Shown here: positions 31,520 through 45,155 of the stretch, one piece after another | Numbering within the stretch: the first letter of the stretch is position 1 | How the letters are laid out: the number at the start of each line of letters is the position of its first letter | Assembly: GCF_040412425.1 (NCBI RefSeq) | Contig: NC_089783.1 | Location: 34,639,125 to 34,703,124 of the forward strand | Direction: 5' to 3' | From: Macrobrachium rosenbergii | Taxonomy: Eukaryota > Arthropoda > Malacostraca > Decapoda > Palaemonidae | DNA length: 64,000 nt | The notes under the pieces: model-generated | The model's database searches: none | What the model was told of the DNA's origin: nothing | Seen by the model: only the letters and a program-made list of their open reading frames with translations | Made by a program: the position numbers and the translations under genes

Positions 31520-34500
31520 TATCGTATGAGATTATCTAAAAATTAATTTATAAAGACTGGTTCATAAATACCCTGTCACTTCTGTGCAGTGTATTTCAAA
31601 TTCGGCTACATCATCGCTTGGCAGCAGTTCTTTCCCTTTGCACTTTTATTCTGAGGCAATCACGATCTTTGCATACAATGTAATGCAAGTTTATCTGATC
31701 TAACTGGTGCTGATTTACTTTTGTGGGGAATATGCGAATTTACAGACTGGATTTCCAGTACAGAGATTTGCAGTCTACATATACACAAACATAACAGAGA
31801 TGATAATAAAGTTAACACTCAATAAATGATGTGCAAATATGATATTAACCTTTCCTCAAAACTATGTCAATGCAGTGTATATGGTTTATATATATTTACT
31901 TAACCATTTTCCTTATATAACTCAATACACTAGAATGTGCATTTTCATTCAGCTTTTCAATATGGAAGAGTATACTTAGTATAATAAATAGACTAAAAAT
32001 TACCTAATAAAAGAAACAATATTTTCTTGTCTATGCTTTCATATAAGCAAAATATAGTTTTCATTTGAAAATTCAAGAGACTACTGTAATTTGTTTAGAG
32101 GTGAATATACTATGAAAAATAACTTTCACATAATTCCATGTAATGTAAATATGTCTGGCATAACAATATGTCATACAGCAATAACCTAAACACCACATTA
32201 ATATATAAAGTAAACATGAACCAATATAAAATAATCAAGCTCCAATAACAAATATGCTAAAGCAGAATCACAATGTGTATTTATAACCAGTCAGTCAACT
32301 GACTGCTCTCTATTAACAAATTTAAGATACAGAACCAGTGCAAAGGCTCTGAAATTGACCATATGATGGTAAAAAGGAATGAATTGACCATATAAAGGTA
32401 AGAAGGAATGAACTGAGATTTTACAACTGTAGAACCAAGTGATAAACAATATGGTGCACTCAATAACCTAATAACTAATAAGCAATCATTTATTACCTCA
32501 ATATCTAATATTGGGACAAAATTAAGAAATCCCACACACCTTATTTAAGGTAACATGCCCAAAACTATGGCACCCATTCTCAATCTATAGCATACTTAAT
32601 TTCACCGACTGTCAAAGAGAATATAAAGAAAATCTACATAATCACTCTTATAAGTGTAATTCATCAAAATGGAAAAAAATACACCAGAAATTGGAATTAC
32701 AGTAATCATACATGACAGATCACCAGAAACTTAACAAACACACAAAATAATAATCTGGATATCAAAACATGACAATGGCTGGAAATCATTAATTTTCAAA
32801 CCATTTCTTTTCCTCATTGCTGACCTAGGCAGGGTGACCAAGCATTGAATCGATAACTAAAATCCAAGGTGTGTCAATTACACATCAGGCAATTGCTGGC
32901 TGAGAAGAAGCAATGCCTATACACTGTATAGCTAAATTAAGCATACAGTCTTCAGCAACTGGCATTAAAATTCACACAAAGTGATATTATCAATGAAATT
33001 AAAGATAACATATTTGGATAGGTATAACCAAAACTCCAATAATTGGCCTAACAAAAGGGCAGTGATATGTGAAGATGAATTAGCATAAAATCACAAGATC
33101 AGAAAAGGGCACTGCAATGCATGTTTACCAACAACTAGCCAGGATGAAAAAATGAGCATGAAAGCAAGGCAGACAAGGGCTTCCTCTATTGATGACTCTT
33201 CTAACCATCTTAAAATATTATTTTATTTCTTTATGCCTAACAATTTTTATTTTGGTCTACAGCCTTTCATCAGGCATAATGGCATCAGTGAAAGCAATAG
33301 GCTTAGAATTTTTGAAAGCACAAAACAAAATCTAAATAATCTGGAATCTTATATGCATAACAAATGATATTTAATCAAGATACAGCCCCTGCACATGAGT
33401 CATGCTAACAGTGTGCACACCGTAGAATGTGTTAGAGGTTCTTTGTGGCATTCCATCCATCTCACTTGCGTTGCCTCCTGACTTTTACTTTACTTTGTTT
33501 CAGTTCCCTCTGGTCTCAATTTGCTTTGTTGTCTAACCTCTTCAATTTTACGGTTTCATTTTCAATTCTGATTTAAGACCAAATCCTTTAGTTGGGCCCT
33601 ATGAGTGTTATAAACTTCTTTACTATATCAGTACTCATATAGCATGCATCAGAAAATGTCATGATGATATATCAGTCAAATGCAATAAATGTCTCAGAAG
33701 CCTAAGAATACCCCAATTACATGTTAATACACAGCCACAACAAATCTCTTTATTGCTGTCACCGACATCAGCAGTTAAACACAGAGATAAAATTCTTGCA
33801 GAAAATATATAAGCCACAAAGGAAAACATAATCAATACTCAAGCATGTACCTTAATACTGTACAAATATAGCAGTACTTCAAACAATATAAGTGTAAGTG
33901 CAAGCAAAACATTTCAGTTTGCGCATAAAAATAAAAAACTGATACTTCCAATCAGTAATGGACATGTTATCATTCACAAATAGCAGTTGGGAATCCTGGA
34001 AATCCCCTAGGAATACTGTACTGTACTTACAAGTTCAATATTATGAAAGCATAACCACTATTATTTACAGTTATGGTTACAGAACTGTATTTTAAAAAAC
34101 CAAGAACTCCTAATATGGAGAAAAGTAAGTTGCAAGCAAGTCTGAATACACTGTTCATGTTGAAATATGAGTTACGAGCTGGAAGCCAAAAACTGATAGT
34201 GATGTCGATACAGGATCCTAGCATAATACAAAAGTTACGTTATAAAAAGAAAAAATTAAACACACTTTACTGCTCAGACTGAACACTAACAAGACTTTCA
34301 GTGTACTGTACCATCCTTCAAGCTACAGCTAGAACACTAATACTGTACTGTACTGTACTGCAGTACAACAATGTGCTATAAATGACAGCTTATCTATTAT
34401 AACCTTGTATCTTAGCACGAAAGCGCCTCTCCTTTCATCAAACGTTGTCCTACTTAAGACACAGAAAACCCTTTGATTTTAGTGAAAAGCTGTCCCAAAA

Positions 34501-35590
34501 GAGAAGATTTTACTTCCAAATGGAAAAATAAATTCTGACGCAGGCAACAAGTGTTTACGAATGCACACTCTCACACGGTGGTCACAATGTCAACATCACG
34601 ATAAGGAAACTTGATTTAACATGCAAATACTTATGATCAACTGTTTTATCAAATAATCTCCAACCCTTTCAGCCATCAATAAAATAACAAAGGAGAAATT
34701 TTCCAGGTGACGTTTTAACCAAATATTTCAATAGTGTTATATAAAATAAGTTTTGCATACATTGTGGTTGTAAGCAGGCAAGGTCATATAATTCACTAAG
34801 ATAAACTTTCCCTGAATTTTATATCAGGTACATTAAATCAAAAGACAAACGATCCATCTAAACCTTTACTTGAAGAAAAAGAATAATCAAACAGAAAAAT
34901 CCCAGAACAAATGTGGTAGCCATCCTCTTCACTGATTTTCCCAATTTCTGTTAGAATGTAGAGAAATACAGGGACAGTAGTAATGCGTGATGCCAGAGAA
35001 TGAGAAATAAATTTCTCTTATTGGGGGAATTACTGCTCATACATCACTGAGCAAAGCGTTACCAAGATGTCACACAGCTTTTTTATATGACTAAAAACTA
35101 AGTTCCTCATTCCATCAAATAGTTTTTTGAAGTAAAACCTTATTTAAACAATATTCAATTCATATAACACACATATTAATTACCAAAATAAAAGCACTGC
35201 TATTACCATGCCTTTCTGAATATCAATTATTTCACAAAGTCAGTAATGATTCAACAAAAGAAGTGTGTAAAAGCTTCCTTTACTGTTACTAGTTTCATCA
35301 CTTGATATTTTCAGTAACATAATCACAACATTACTGTAAGATAACTCTTCGATCATTTGCACTTCAATTTCCTTACTTGCACTATGACATGTATTGCACC
35401 TTTTTCAGTGGGACCACTTATGTGTACTTAATAGCACTACATGGCAAAAATTCAAATAAAATCGAAGGGTGCAAACGGATGTGCAGAGCTAAGGTTCAAC
35501 TGTGTACCACTAGCCACATGTAATATTATCTTTCACTAAACACACTGGAACGTCCAGTTTGGTAAGTGTTGAGATTATTTTCCTACAGTG
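31520..35590. other. AT-rich sequence, nothing recognised
   Basis: About 4 kb without coding support. Minor items: a near-duplicate of GAATTGACCATAT at 32350 and 32386, and four TACTG units near 34340. Confidence 0.4.
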
Positions 35591-35594
35591 CCAT

Positions 35595-35597
<3 letters not shown>

Positions 35598-35626
<29 letters not shown>
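35598..35626. repeat. (GA)n microsatellite
   Basis: About 14 units. Confidence 0.9.
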
Positions 35627-35628
<2 letters not shown>

Positions 35629-36732
35629 ATGCTGTACAGTACAATCAATTAAGTTTTACTTGAGTGCTGTTGTCTTACTGCCTGATTATTGTTTTTCACT
35701 CATTATTCTAAGGTAAATTGTGCACTATGTACAGCACAGTACATACAAGTGGCTAATAATATAACTGTATACCATAAGTACTGTGTATACAAGATGGAGC
35801 CATACTAAATATATATATGAAAGGACTCTAGCAAATGTGAAATACACCAGCATCATACATATGAATTCCTTCAACATTACTCATAATCTGGTTGCTGTAT
35901 TTTCATTTTCCTGCTACACTTGTACATTTACCTCATTCATTATGCAATGAAGACATTTTTACAGTAAAATAAAATTTTATATATACTTACCAAGCAATTA
36001 CATAGCTAACAGCTTCCTACCACAGCAGACCAAAAAATTCAAATTTCGTGGTGGCACAACCATCGCTAGTGTAGGTGACAGGGTCCCGCCCAATCGGGAC
36101 TGACAGGTACAACTCAGTGGGAAACATCAATTCATTTGAGCCAAAAAATGCCCATCTGTGGGGAAGGAGGGAGGGCTCTGATTTTGTAATTGCTTAGTAA
36201 GTATATATAAAACTTTATTTTATTATAAAAATGTCATTTTTATATAAGTGACTTACTAATCAGTTACACAGCTAATTCCACACTGAGAGGAGACGGGTTA
36301 GACGGACAGAAACTAATCCAGAACATTAAAAAGATAATGACTTTGAACTAGAAGTTTGCTAGCATTGAGACAATGCTTGTACCTTACCTGGTAAGAGAGC
36401 TGCTACAGGCAAATACTGCCTCTGGTCGGCACTCATCTTAACCTGTAGAGGGCGTGGCGTATTGGCCAGAGTTGCCCCTACTTCAGTGGGTACTTTGCAG
36501 CTGTGGAGGTACACCGGCGGCTGACAAAGACAAAAGGAGGTGCCCTTGCCCTGGGCATGACCAGAATAAAAACAAAACAGTGTCACTTACACCACAATAA
36601 AAACTATGCAACCAACACCCCAACAATAAAAATCTGGTGGGCACTCCAGGTACACTTGTACCCCCAGGTTTCCCAACAACTCAACACCTAAAAAAAACAA
36701 GGCGAGGAGACAGTAGAGGGACAGATCGCCCC

Positions 36733-37950
36733 CTATGCTTCCTCTCCCAACACAATGCCAGCCACAGATACAGGTCCTAACATACTACAATTATCAAAAA
36801 CTGTTTCCATGTCTTTCAGGTAGTGCGAAGCAAACAGATTTTGATCTCCAAAAAATTGATTGGAGAATAGAAGACAACGACATATTATGACAAAACACAA
36901 GAGAAATGGTGACAGCTCGCACCTCATGGGCCTTTACCCTCAGGATCAGGAAGGTGTCCTCTTGGACCTGAAAATGCGCTTAAGATAAGGCTTCTTAAGA
37001 AAGAAAAAGGAGAGTGTTCTTAGAGAGCAGGCGAGAGGGGTTTCTCACCGAACACCAGAGGTTGTTTGAGGAACCTCTGATCTTCTCAGTCTTGCGGATG
37101 TAAAGCCACAAGGCCCTCACAGGGCAAAGAAGTTTCTCCTCTTCTTCTGGCCCAAGAATGTTCTCCAAGCTCTTAATAATAAATAAGCGGGGCCTGGGAC
37201 AAGATACGGCCGCGTTCTTAGCGAGGAAATCAAGCAAAAGAGCAAACTGCACCTCCTTGCACAAAACCAACTTTCTTATCAATACTTGGAGTTCGCTTAC
37301 TTGCCTCGCTGTAGCCAGAGCTACAAGGAAGAGAGTCTTCTAAGTGAGGGACCTCAAAAAGGCAGAACAAAGAGGTTTAAAAGAGGAGCTCACGAGCCTC
37401 TTTAAAACTACGTCCAATTCCAAGGGACTGAAGAGCGATTCTCTGTCTTAGGGGTCTCAAAAGACTTGACGTGATCACTAATATCTTGGTTCGTAGACAG
37501 GTTAAGGCCTCTGTGCTTGAACACTGAGCTAAGCATAGCCCAATATCCCTTAATTGTAGAGGGTGGCAGTCTCCTAACAGCCCTGAGAAAGAGCAAGAAG
37601 TCCACAATCTGGGTCACAGAAGTTTCAGAAGAAGAGACATTATTCTGTGCACACCATCTTCTGAACACTGCCCACTTGGACTGATAGAGCCTGCTAGAAG
37701 AAGCTCTTCTACATCTAGCAATAGCCTCTGCAGCCCTACGTGAAAATCCTTTTACTCTGACATGGCTCCTGACAGTCTGAATCCTGTCAGGGCCAGAGTA
37801 AACAATCCTTGGTGGTACCTGTGAAAATGTGGCTGTTTGAGCAGCGACTGTTCTTGTGGAAGGAGCCTCGGAAAAACCACGAGTAGTCTCAGCAGGTCTG
37901 GAAACCACTCCTTGCTCAGCCAGAAAGGAGTGACGAGTTCATCAAGACGT
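36733..37950 (-). pseudogene. DIRS-like tyrosine recombinase, frameshifted
   Basis: The N-terminal DNA-binding part is open at 37908-37408 (SRRAAEAIARCRRASSSRLY, QSKWAVFRRWC, LLFLRAVRRLPPSTIKGYWA). After a frameshift near 37400 comes the catalytic part: a stop near 37341 inside RSLT-KTLFL, then ALATARQVSEL (catalytic Arg), CPVRALWLYI near 37110, and KAHEVRAVTISLVF (the H-x-x-R box, near 36910). The tyrosine region is SHYLKD in a third frame (near 36825). Inactive. Confidence 0.75.
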
Positions 37951-37951
37951 T

Positions 37952-38531
37952 TCAATGAGATCTGAACCTATTCAATACCTCCCGAATCATCCCAAGGGGG
38001 GGAAAGGTGTAGACATCGAGGCCTGTCCAGCCTAACAACATTACGTCCGTCGCCCAAGCTAGAGGGTCTGGGACTGGCGAGCAAAAGGAAGGAATCCAGT
38101 TGTTCTTCAATGTAGCAAAGAGATCTATGGAGGGCTTGCCCCAAAGCCTCCACATATCACTTCAGACTCTGGAATGCAAGGTCCACTCTGTAGGGCAAAC
38201 CTGGTGACCGCGGCTTAACTGGTCCGCCAGAACATTCACCTTCCCCTGCACAAAGTGAGGGAGCAGCTTGACTTGATTCTGTTCCACCCATAGAAGAAGG
38301 TCTTTGGCTGCCTCGCAGAGAGTGAAAGAGTGGGTGCCCCCTGATTGTGAATGTAGGACAGAGCTGTAGTGTTGTCTGAGTAAATCACAACTGTTTTCCC
38401 CAATACAAGTGAAGAAAAAGCCTGAAGGCCCAGATGAATGGCTTTCAACTCCCTGACATTTATATTCAGCCATTTCTGATCTGCGGTCCATGTCCCTGAT
38501 ACCTTCTGACTCCCTAACAGGGTTCCCCATC
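37952..38531 (-). pseudogene. DIRS-like RNase H region, frameshifted
   Basis: In one frame: ASDVGWG-like start, NINVRELKAIHLGLQAF, VVIYSDNTTALSYIHNQG. After a frameshift near 38330: LLWVEQNQVKLLPHFVQG, KVNVLADQLSRG, EWTLH. It continues with PSIDLFATLKNNWIPSF, SPVPDPLAWATDVM and WTGLDVYTFPP, the linker seen between RNase H and recombinase in this class. Confidence 0.75.
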
Positions 38532-39085
38532 CTACGTCTGAGGCGTCAAGAGTAGAATTCTAGGCCGGGGTCTCTCCTTGGATAACCACCATCGGAGATC
38601 CTCCTTGATCTCCGACTTGACTGGGAAGACTACGGAGTCTGACTGAGTCTTCCTGCACCAATTTGCCTTCAGAAAGAATTGCAGGGGCCTCATGTGAAGT
38701 CTGCCCAATCTCACATAAGATTCACTGAGGCCAGAGTTTTGAGAAGACTCATCCACCGGAGAGCAGAGCAGGTCGAGAGACTGAGAAACTCCTGCACTGT
38801 CCGGAGACACAACTCGACCCTCTTGGGTCATCCCCAAGTAAAGAATGCTCTGAGATCGAGTCATCTGGGACTTCTGAACATTTATCAAGACGCCTAACTC
38901 CTTTGTTAGGCAGAGGGTCCTTTGTAAGTCCTTCGTGCACTGCTCCTCTGACGGAGAGCTGAGAAGCCAATCATCCAGGTATAAGGACATGTTGATCCTG
39001 AGAAGATGAAGCCACTTGACGAGGGGAGCGAGGATTCGGGTAAAAACCTGTCAGGCTGTGGCCAGGCCGAAGCACAGTGCTGGCA
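38532..39085 (-). pseudogene. DIRS-like reverse transcriptase (C-terminal half)
   Basis: Reads LCFGLATA, then a stop (TGA near 39048), then QVFTRILAPLVKWLHLLRIN and MSLYLDDWLLSS. YLDD is the RT active-site motif and CFGL-TA plus FTR the preceding one. The rest includes SQSILYLGM and EIKEDLRWW, matching the RT thumb of this class. The frame is open for 152 codons after the stop. Confidence 0.8.
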
Positions 39086-39090
39086 TGTTT

Positions 39091-41865
39091 TTTGGTTGCT
39101 TCGCATTTAATATAGGCTTTTATGAGAAGACAACATGAATCATTATTATTTCTTTGGATTCTATGAAATTACCTGTATTGTAGTTAGTGTATATTTTCAA
39201 GGGCTAGCCATCTTGCCAAGGTTACATTAAGACTTTTGGGTAGCCTAGAGGTAACAGCCTACCTCCTTTGGATGTATCAGTACAAATGATCAAGAGGTCA
39301 TGGCATTTCATTTGGCTTTAAACCATAATACTGACAATGACCTACAAACTAGTCTTATTTTTCAGACCATGTGCTTTTTAAAAATAAATATCATATGCAT
39401 TAAATACCTGTCATTGAGCATTAGGGTAGTTTTCAGCCTTATTAATCCTGACAAAAGCTGAAATATAGTTCATAGAACAACTTTATGATAAAAACTTCTG
39501 TCCTTAGAATGCCTTGGTGATATGAGTAATCTGTTGTAATACCTAGCTATGCTATATACTGTTCTTTCCATTAAAACTGGGTGATGTTCTTATAATCTTC
39601 AAACTTTATTAGAGAATTTATAAACAGATATTCGTAATAATACTGTACACTATTCAAATTGCATTTTTACTGATACAGTAATGCATAAATCTGATACAAC
39701 TGACTATGCCAGTTACAAATACTGTGAACTGCTGCACCAACCAAATTACAATGTCTTATTGCTTTTAATTTTTAGACTATAACCTTTAATCCTTATTCAA
39801 TACAAGAAAGCACTAACATCCCAATATTTTCAGAACACTGTTTTCCATATCAATAATTTTAATATGCTAAAAAGCAGGACTTCATGTACAAAAAATTATT
39901 GAGACATAGCATACCGACAGAGTTTTAACCTATCATACACAGCTAAACTGGATTGGTATGTAAACCCTTAACAAGTCTCAAAACAGTTACATAGTAATCA
40001 TTTCAAATTTTCCTGTTATAAAAGAATCATCAAGCGGTACACAGTGCATGTCAAGTACAAACAGTATACAGTATTACTGGTCTAGAAACTGCAACAACAA
40101 AATACTGAAACGTTTGCTTCTTATTTCCAAAGACTATAAATGCTCAACTAGAAGTGATAACCTATTCTCGTGCACCTATTACTACCAGCATGATTTCCTA
40201 CGAACATTATTTTTGATCCCAATATATCACTGTAATGATGAGGAATGTTTAATATTTTCTGAATCTTGTAAAATAAGGGATGCCCAACTTTTTACCATTT
40301 ACCAAATTAAACTTGTCAATTTTGAACATGCAATATTTCGAGACTTATCCGAATGGTTCTCATCATAAAATCAAAAAGTCAGATTCCAGGGGCACAGATG
40401 ATGACATGGAATTCTGGGCCAGATACAAGGGATCATATTTCAAAGTGATGACTTTTAATCAACGATATACATCAGTAAAAAGAACTGTCAGTAAATGTCA
40501 CTTGTGATTATGGCAAGTGTGAATCAGATCACACAGCTCTAAGTACTGTACTCCTCTAAACTCCGTGAAAAATACTGTAAACTTTGCTTTATTCCTCATT
40601 AAAACTGAAAAGTCTTCATCTTCAAACAACTGTATACAATGACTAAAAAACTACATACAATGGAATGAAGCAACAGTAAAATTAATTTTCAAAGCTACTG
40701 GTTAACTGAGGGGACAATGTTTGCAGACTTTAATTCAGCACTCATCAACTTCTCTCTACTGGCATTGCACAGTACTTACTGCAAAAGTCAACAAATGAAT
40801 GTTCCCATCTTCAAATTCCTTTTTCCTGCAATACTCAAACTGATTCAGTTGCTTCAAGAATGCAACTAAAAGTTACGAATAATCTCACTGCCAAAAAATG
40901 CATAAGTGTTCTCATAACAACAATATATACTGAAGTGATGATTTAGACAAAACAACATAGCAAGCACTATAACGTATGTATGCAATCCTGAAATTTGCTA
41001 GTGCTATCTCTACTAAATCTATCACCCAACATCACTCACATTCTCTTGCAGTTGAACAAAAAGGTGCTTCACAGTTTGGCTAAAGAGGCCATCAGTCTGA
41101 CAACCTCAAGTCTTTAATCAATAATTTCAAAAGTCCCAAGACACTGAATGAATGCACCATGGAAGCGAGCATCTTGCAAAATGTGCTTTTCATCTCCAGA
41201 CGCAGAAACATACCAATCCATTCTATCAATATAGTCTGAATATTAAAAGTATATTGTTACAATTATGAGCCTTATTTCATGCAAAGCTTAACTCATACTA
41301 TATCAGATTATTTATCTCTGGCCGATTGCAGCTTTTAGTTTAACAGGACTAGAATGACAGATTTATCTCTGTCAATGATTATTTAGATTTGTTACTGGGC
41401 ATCACAACAGGCACAGATTATCTTTAATGCTCTATGTTAATTCATCCCACAATCTACCTTAAAAGCTTTGATCTCCTATGAACAATCTAATAAAATATAT
41501 ATATATATAAAATATTCTAAGAGCTATTAAAGCACCATTTAAATACTTAATATTTCATGAAAATGTGAGACTTGTGAATCCTATTATCAAAAGTCTAATA
41601 AATCACTCCCACTGGTTCTAGCAGTCACTTGTATTTTACCTAAAAACTTAATCATAATCTGTTTGCTACAAAAATAATTATTTTAGTATCCTTTCCTTTT
41701 ACATCTGGTTTGCGTTCTCTCCACTCTCCTCTTATCTTGAGTACTCTAAGAAAAGGGGCAACGATGCACCGTCAAAATATAATGCACAGAGGAGAATACA
41801 AATCAACTGCAAGCACACTGAACTACGAACTGAAAAAATCCCTCAAGGGAGCTGGAATTCACTCA
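39091..41865. other. AT-rich sequence, nothing recognised
   Basis: No supported exon or repeat. Confidence 0.4.
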
Positions 41866-41868
41866 TTT

Positions 41869-42002
41869 AGCACATACTTCATATTGTGGGTACCTGAATC
41901 AATTAAAACTCAGACCCCCTGAGAATAAATGTTTTAGCACATATTTCATATTGTGGGTCACCTGAATCACAATTAAAACTCAGACCCCCTGAGAATAATA
42001 AA
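41869..42002. repeat. 67-bp tandem duplication
   Basis: AGCACATACTTCATATTGTG starts at 41869 and its near copy at 41936. Both end AAACTCAGACCCCCTGAGAA. Confidence 0.9.
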
Positions 42003-42504
42003 CACACAATACCATAGTAAGGTGATAAGTTTGACTATCAGTCACTTTTGTATAGCTCGTTTCTTTGTCGCAAGTTTTAGGAGATTATTTAACTAAAATT
42101 TTACCACTGGAATACTGAATGGTGTTCAAAATTAAATCAGGTTGCTTTTGAAATTTAGGGAAAATTATAGTATTATGGTTCTATATCATAACTACAGATT
42201 ACATTCAACAGCAATATCAGATTATTCTGGACTGCAGGGTTTTATGATGCAGCCAGCCATCTTTAATCCAGCCACCTTGGGACCTGGCCATTGCTAACAA
42301 CAGAACACATGGTACTAAAGAAAGTGACCTATAAAACCCTTAATGGAAACCCCATGTAATCCTTAATGTAGTACTACCGTATATTAATTTGAGTGACAAA
42401 ACATTAAAATACATACTAGGTGAAACATTTCTGTGTCATGAATAAGTGATTTGAGGGAATAATTCAACAAATACACCAAGAGCTAAAGAAGACCTGAATG
42501 TCAG

Positions 42505-43275
42505 TCCTAATCAATGAATTCACAGTTTTGGAAGTGGACTCAATAGTACAGAAACTCAGGAGACGGAAAGCATTGGGCTAAGATGGAACCACTGCAGACA
42601 TGACTTTCACTGAAAATGATATGACAACGAGAAACTGACAAGACTTTAGAGAATATGGTGTGAGGAAACAAAGCTCGATGATTGGGAATTGGAAGTCATA
42701 GCTACCAAAGAAAGATAACCTGAGTGAAATTTGGTAACAATGGAAGCATTGCACTTAAAAAGTATTTAGTATGCTTACTCCCACCAGGCTGGAAGAAGAA
42801 GCTTATTACTGCTTTGAGCAGAACAAGCCAGTTTTAGAAAAGACAGAAGTTGCCCAGATCATACATTTGTGTTAAGAGGTATGTGCAGCAGAGTAGGAAG
42901 TTTGAAATTCCTCCCTCATAGCTTTTGTTGCTTAAATGAGGCCAATATTATGGAAGTTCTTACATCACTGTGGTATCCAGGATAGTTAGAAATAACATAT
43001 TGGAAATTATGGGAGTTCCATACTAGCCTATGTGGATGAGATGATAACAGTTTGGATGTTTCCTTCACACCACCCGAAGAAGAATAGTACATGATAGCAT
43101 CAGCTGGAACAGTTGGAAGACAGGAACCTACTTGAATGAGAACTATGAGATGGAAGGCTGAAGATCAGCTGAGATTTGTGGACGACAGAGAACAGTGAAG
43201 ACATTGTTGGAAGTATCTCACAGAGGCCCTCTGTATCACACAGCGTTAGAGGCAATGATGATGCAGAATTTACTA
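42505..43275 (+). pseudogene. RTE-like LINE: decayed reverse transcriptase
   Basis: Pieces in several frames and in canonical order: a K-x-RRRKALG-like start and DGTTADMTF (42570-42610), LPKKDNLSEIW (42700-42730), KVFSMLTPTRLEEEAYY (42760-42810), EVAQIIHLC (42850-42875), KFLHHCGIQDS (42950-42990), and a TEALCIT ending near 43230. No intact frame. The C-terminal end resembles that of the 2375-2660 relic. Confidence 0.65.
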
Positions 43276-43279
43276 GAAT

Positions 43280-45000
43280 AAATAAAATTTTTTATTACAC
43301 TTTGCAGTAAAATAAGAGAGAGAAAAGACTAGCAAGACTCAAGAAAATAATAACCTAGAATTGTTAAGTCTACATCCAGTCAGCTCATTTAGCTGCCTCA
43401 CCATCCCCTCCTATCTAGAACATATATATAGAGAGCATACCATCCTGTACAAAACAAAACTGTATGGAAAATGTATTCCAAAAAATAAATGTATCATAAT
43501 TGAATCAAAAGTTGTTATAAAAACAATTACCAATAAATCTGATGAAAACAGCTACTTTCCAACATTTTACTCATTAGCACTGTTTGTCAGTTTTAGCACT
43601 TAACCTACTGCTATTGCAAATGGTTCATATGTTTGTAACAAATACACCCAGCTATATGTTCCGAAAAAAACTGACTGAAAAATTATCTTGCAATAATCAT
43701 ATATATTCAAAACATCTAATAAAAAATTACAAATACAAAAGCTTTAAGTGTCCATTAGTTAGCAATGATCATCAGCTCCTGATGCTATGCGATGTTGTGT
43801 TAATGAGTGTATTTTTTCATTGTCAATTTCCAACAATAGTTTTTTACGTCTTTTTATTTTCAAGCACAAACGTATGTTATGTTCCAGTCTATCAAAGTAT
43901 TTTATACTTTGAAAGTCTATAGCAATAATAAAGTTTCCAAGAGCAGTGTTATCTAATTCTTTGCCCTGCAGTTTGGATTTGTTAACTCTAATGATTCAAT
44001 CAGAAAGAGACCTCCTATTTCTGTTCTTTATGATTTATATCAAAAGAAGGACAACCTAACTTTTGTTTTTAATAATTCATTATGCAGCGCAATAGATTTT
44101 AACTGCTGATCTGTTACAAAACATTTTCAACTGGAATACAGTAATGGTTTTAAAACATCACTTGCCTCAGTTTATGAAATCACTGCTCTGATTTACATCA
44201 TTTTGTTTAAAGCTCATTAGCTGATTTAGTTCACTAATTCTTATGTAAAATGTTAAGAGAATAAAACTGCTTTGATACACCTATAATTCACTTAAAGCTT
44301 TGCAATGTACAGTTATTACCACCCACATCATTTTGTTGTGTATAAGATCCTTGTTCCAATTAGGCTAGTTAAATTACTGCCTTTTGGATGTGCTGAAACA
44401 GCTTGATTCACTGGTCTTTTAGTGGATAATTTTATTATTACCGTAGCTTTATTATAATTATTGTCTGATGGATGACACCCTAATACATCAGAAAACATGA
44501 AATTAACTCAAATGTTTCAGCAACACATCTGGCTATTCATCAACAAATGTTGGCATCTCAGTGTTCACAATAACAACCTTGATAGCACTTCTCAATTAAA
44601 GTGTTCTGACCGCCCTGTCATATATAAATACTGATGGTCAATCATGAAGTTATTTTAATCATTTTAAAAATTAAAGTATAAAATTTCAAAGACTTTAAAA
44701 AGCCTGAATTACCTAAATTAATATTACAAATTTCCTTTGACCTTGGAGTGAAATTTTCAATACAGTGAAATGCATTTAAGCCAAAATATATTTCTGATAT
44801 ATGGTATGCTATGCTCTTAAACTACACTACAATTCCAGCAACTATGAAACATCTAGAAGTACTATTTGGCTGGCATGTGAGCAAATTTTTACCTGGTACT
44901 CTAGCATTTATTTCAGACTTCAAATACATTCGTTATACAGTGCTTACTATGTGTAATTTATGGTTAAATACCCTTACTGTGGACTGTACTTACGTGATTA
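43280..45000. other. AT-rich sequence, nothing firmly recognised
   Basis: A short inverted motif (GATGTGCTGAAACA near 44387 against TGTTTCAGCAACACATC near 44513) may mark a small element. Part of this stretch could be distal 3' UTR of gene 1. Confidence 0.4.
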
Positions 45001-45023
45001 CAGTTAAGTAGATAGGATTGTAC

Positions 45024-45082
45024 TTTATTCAAATATGGGTCAAGTTCATCAATATGTTTGCGGAGTACATTAATTTTTTATT
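45024..45082 (-). terminator. candidate polyadenylation signals of gene 1
   Basis: AATAAA on the minus strand at 45077-45082 (34 nt after the stop) and 45024-45029 (87 nt after). Either could be used, or a more distal one. Confidence 0.4.
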
Positions 45083-45115
45083 GCAGCCACCAACTATAAC
45101 AGATAAATTTAAATC

Positions 45116-45155
45116 TTACACCGTTTTCATCTCTGTGATTTCCTTGACTGGTTTT
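45116..45155 (-). CDS. gene 1 exon 12: C-terminal tail and stop
   Basis: TTTTCCTTTTTTCCAG|AAAACC acceptor; completes Arg517 and encodes KPVKEITEMKTV then TAA (45118-45116). Two AATAAA signals follow on the minus strand, at 45082-45077 and 45029-45024. Confidence 0.75.

Larger units (their letters stand above)
35975..39090 (-). mobile_element. DIRS-like tyrosine-recombinase retroelement, degenerate, 5'-truncated
   Basis: On the minus strand: RT, then RNase H, then a tyrosine recombinase, then a non-coding end, which is the DIRS order. The terminal part at 35985-36280 carries three copies of the end motif: TATACTTACCAAGCAATTAC, an inverted copy (GTAATTGCTTAGTAAGTATA) at 36187, and a diverged direct copy (GTGACTTACTAATCAGTTAC) at 36250. 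Repeated termini in mixed orientation are typical of DIRS-type elements. The 5' end breaks off near 39090, inside the RT. DIRS-like elements are known to be common in decapods. Confidence 0.8.
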
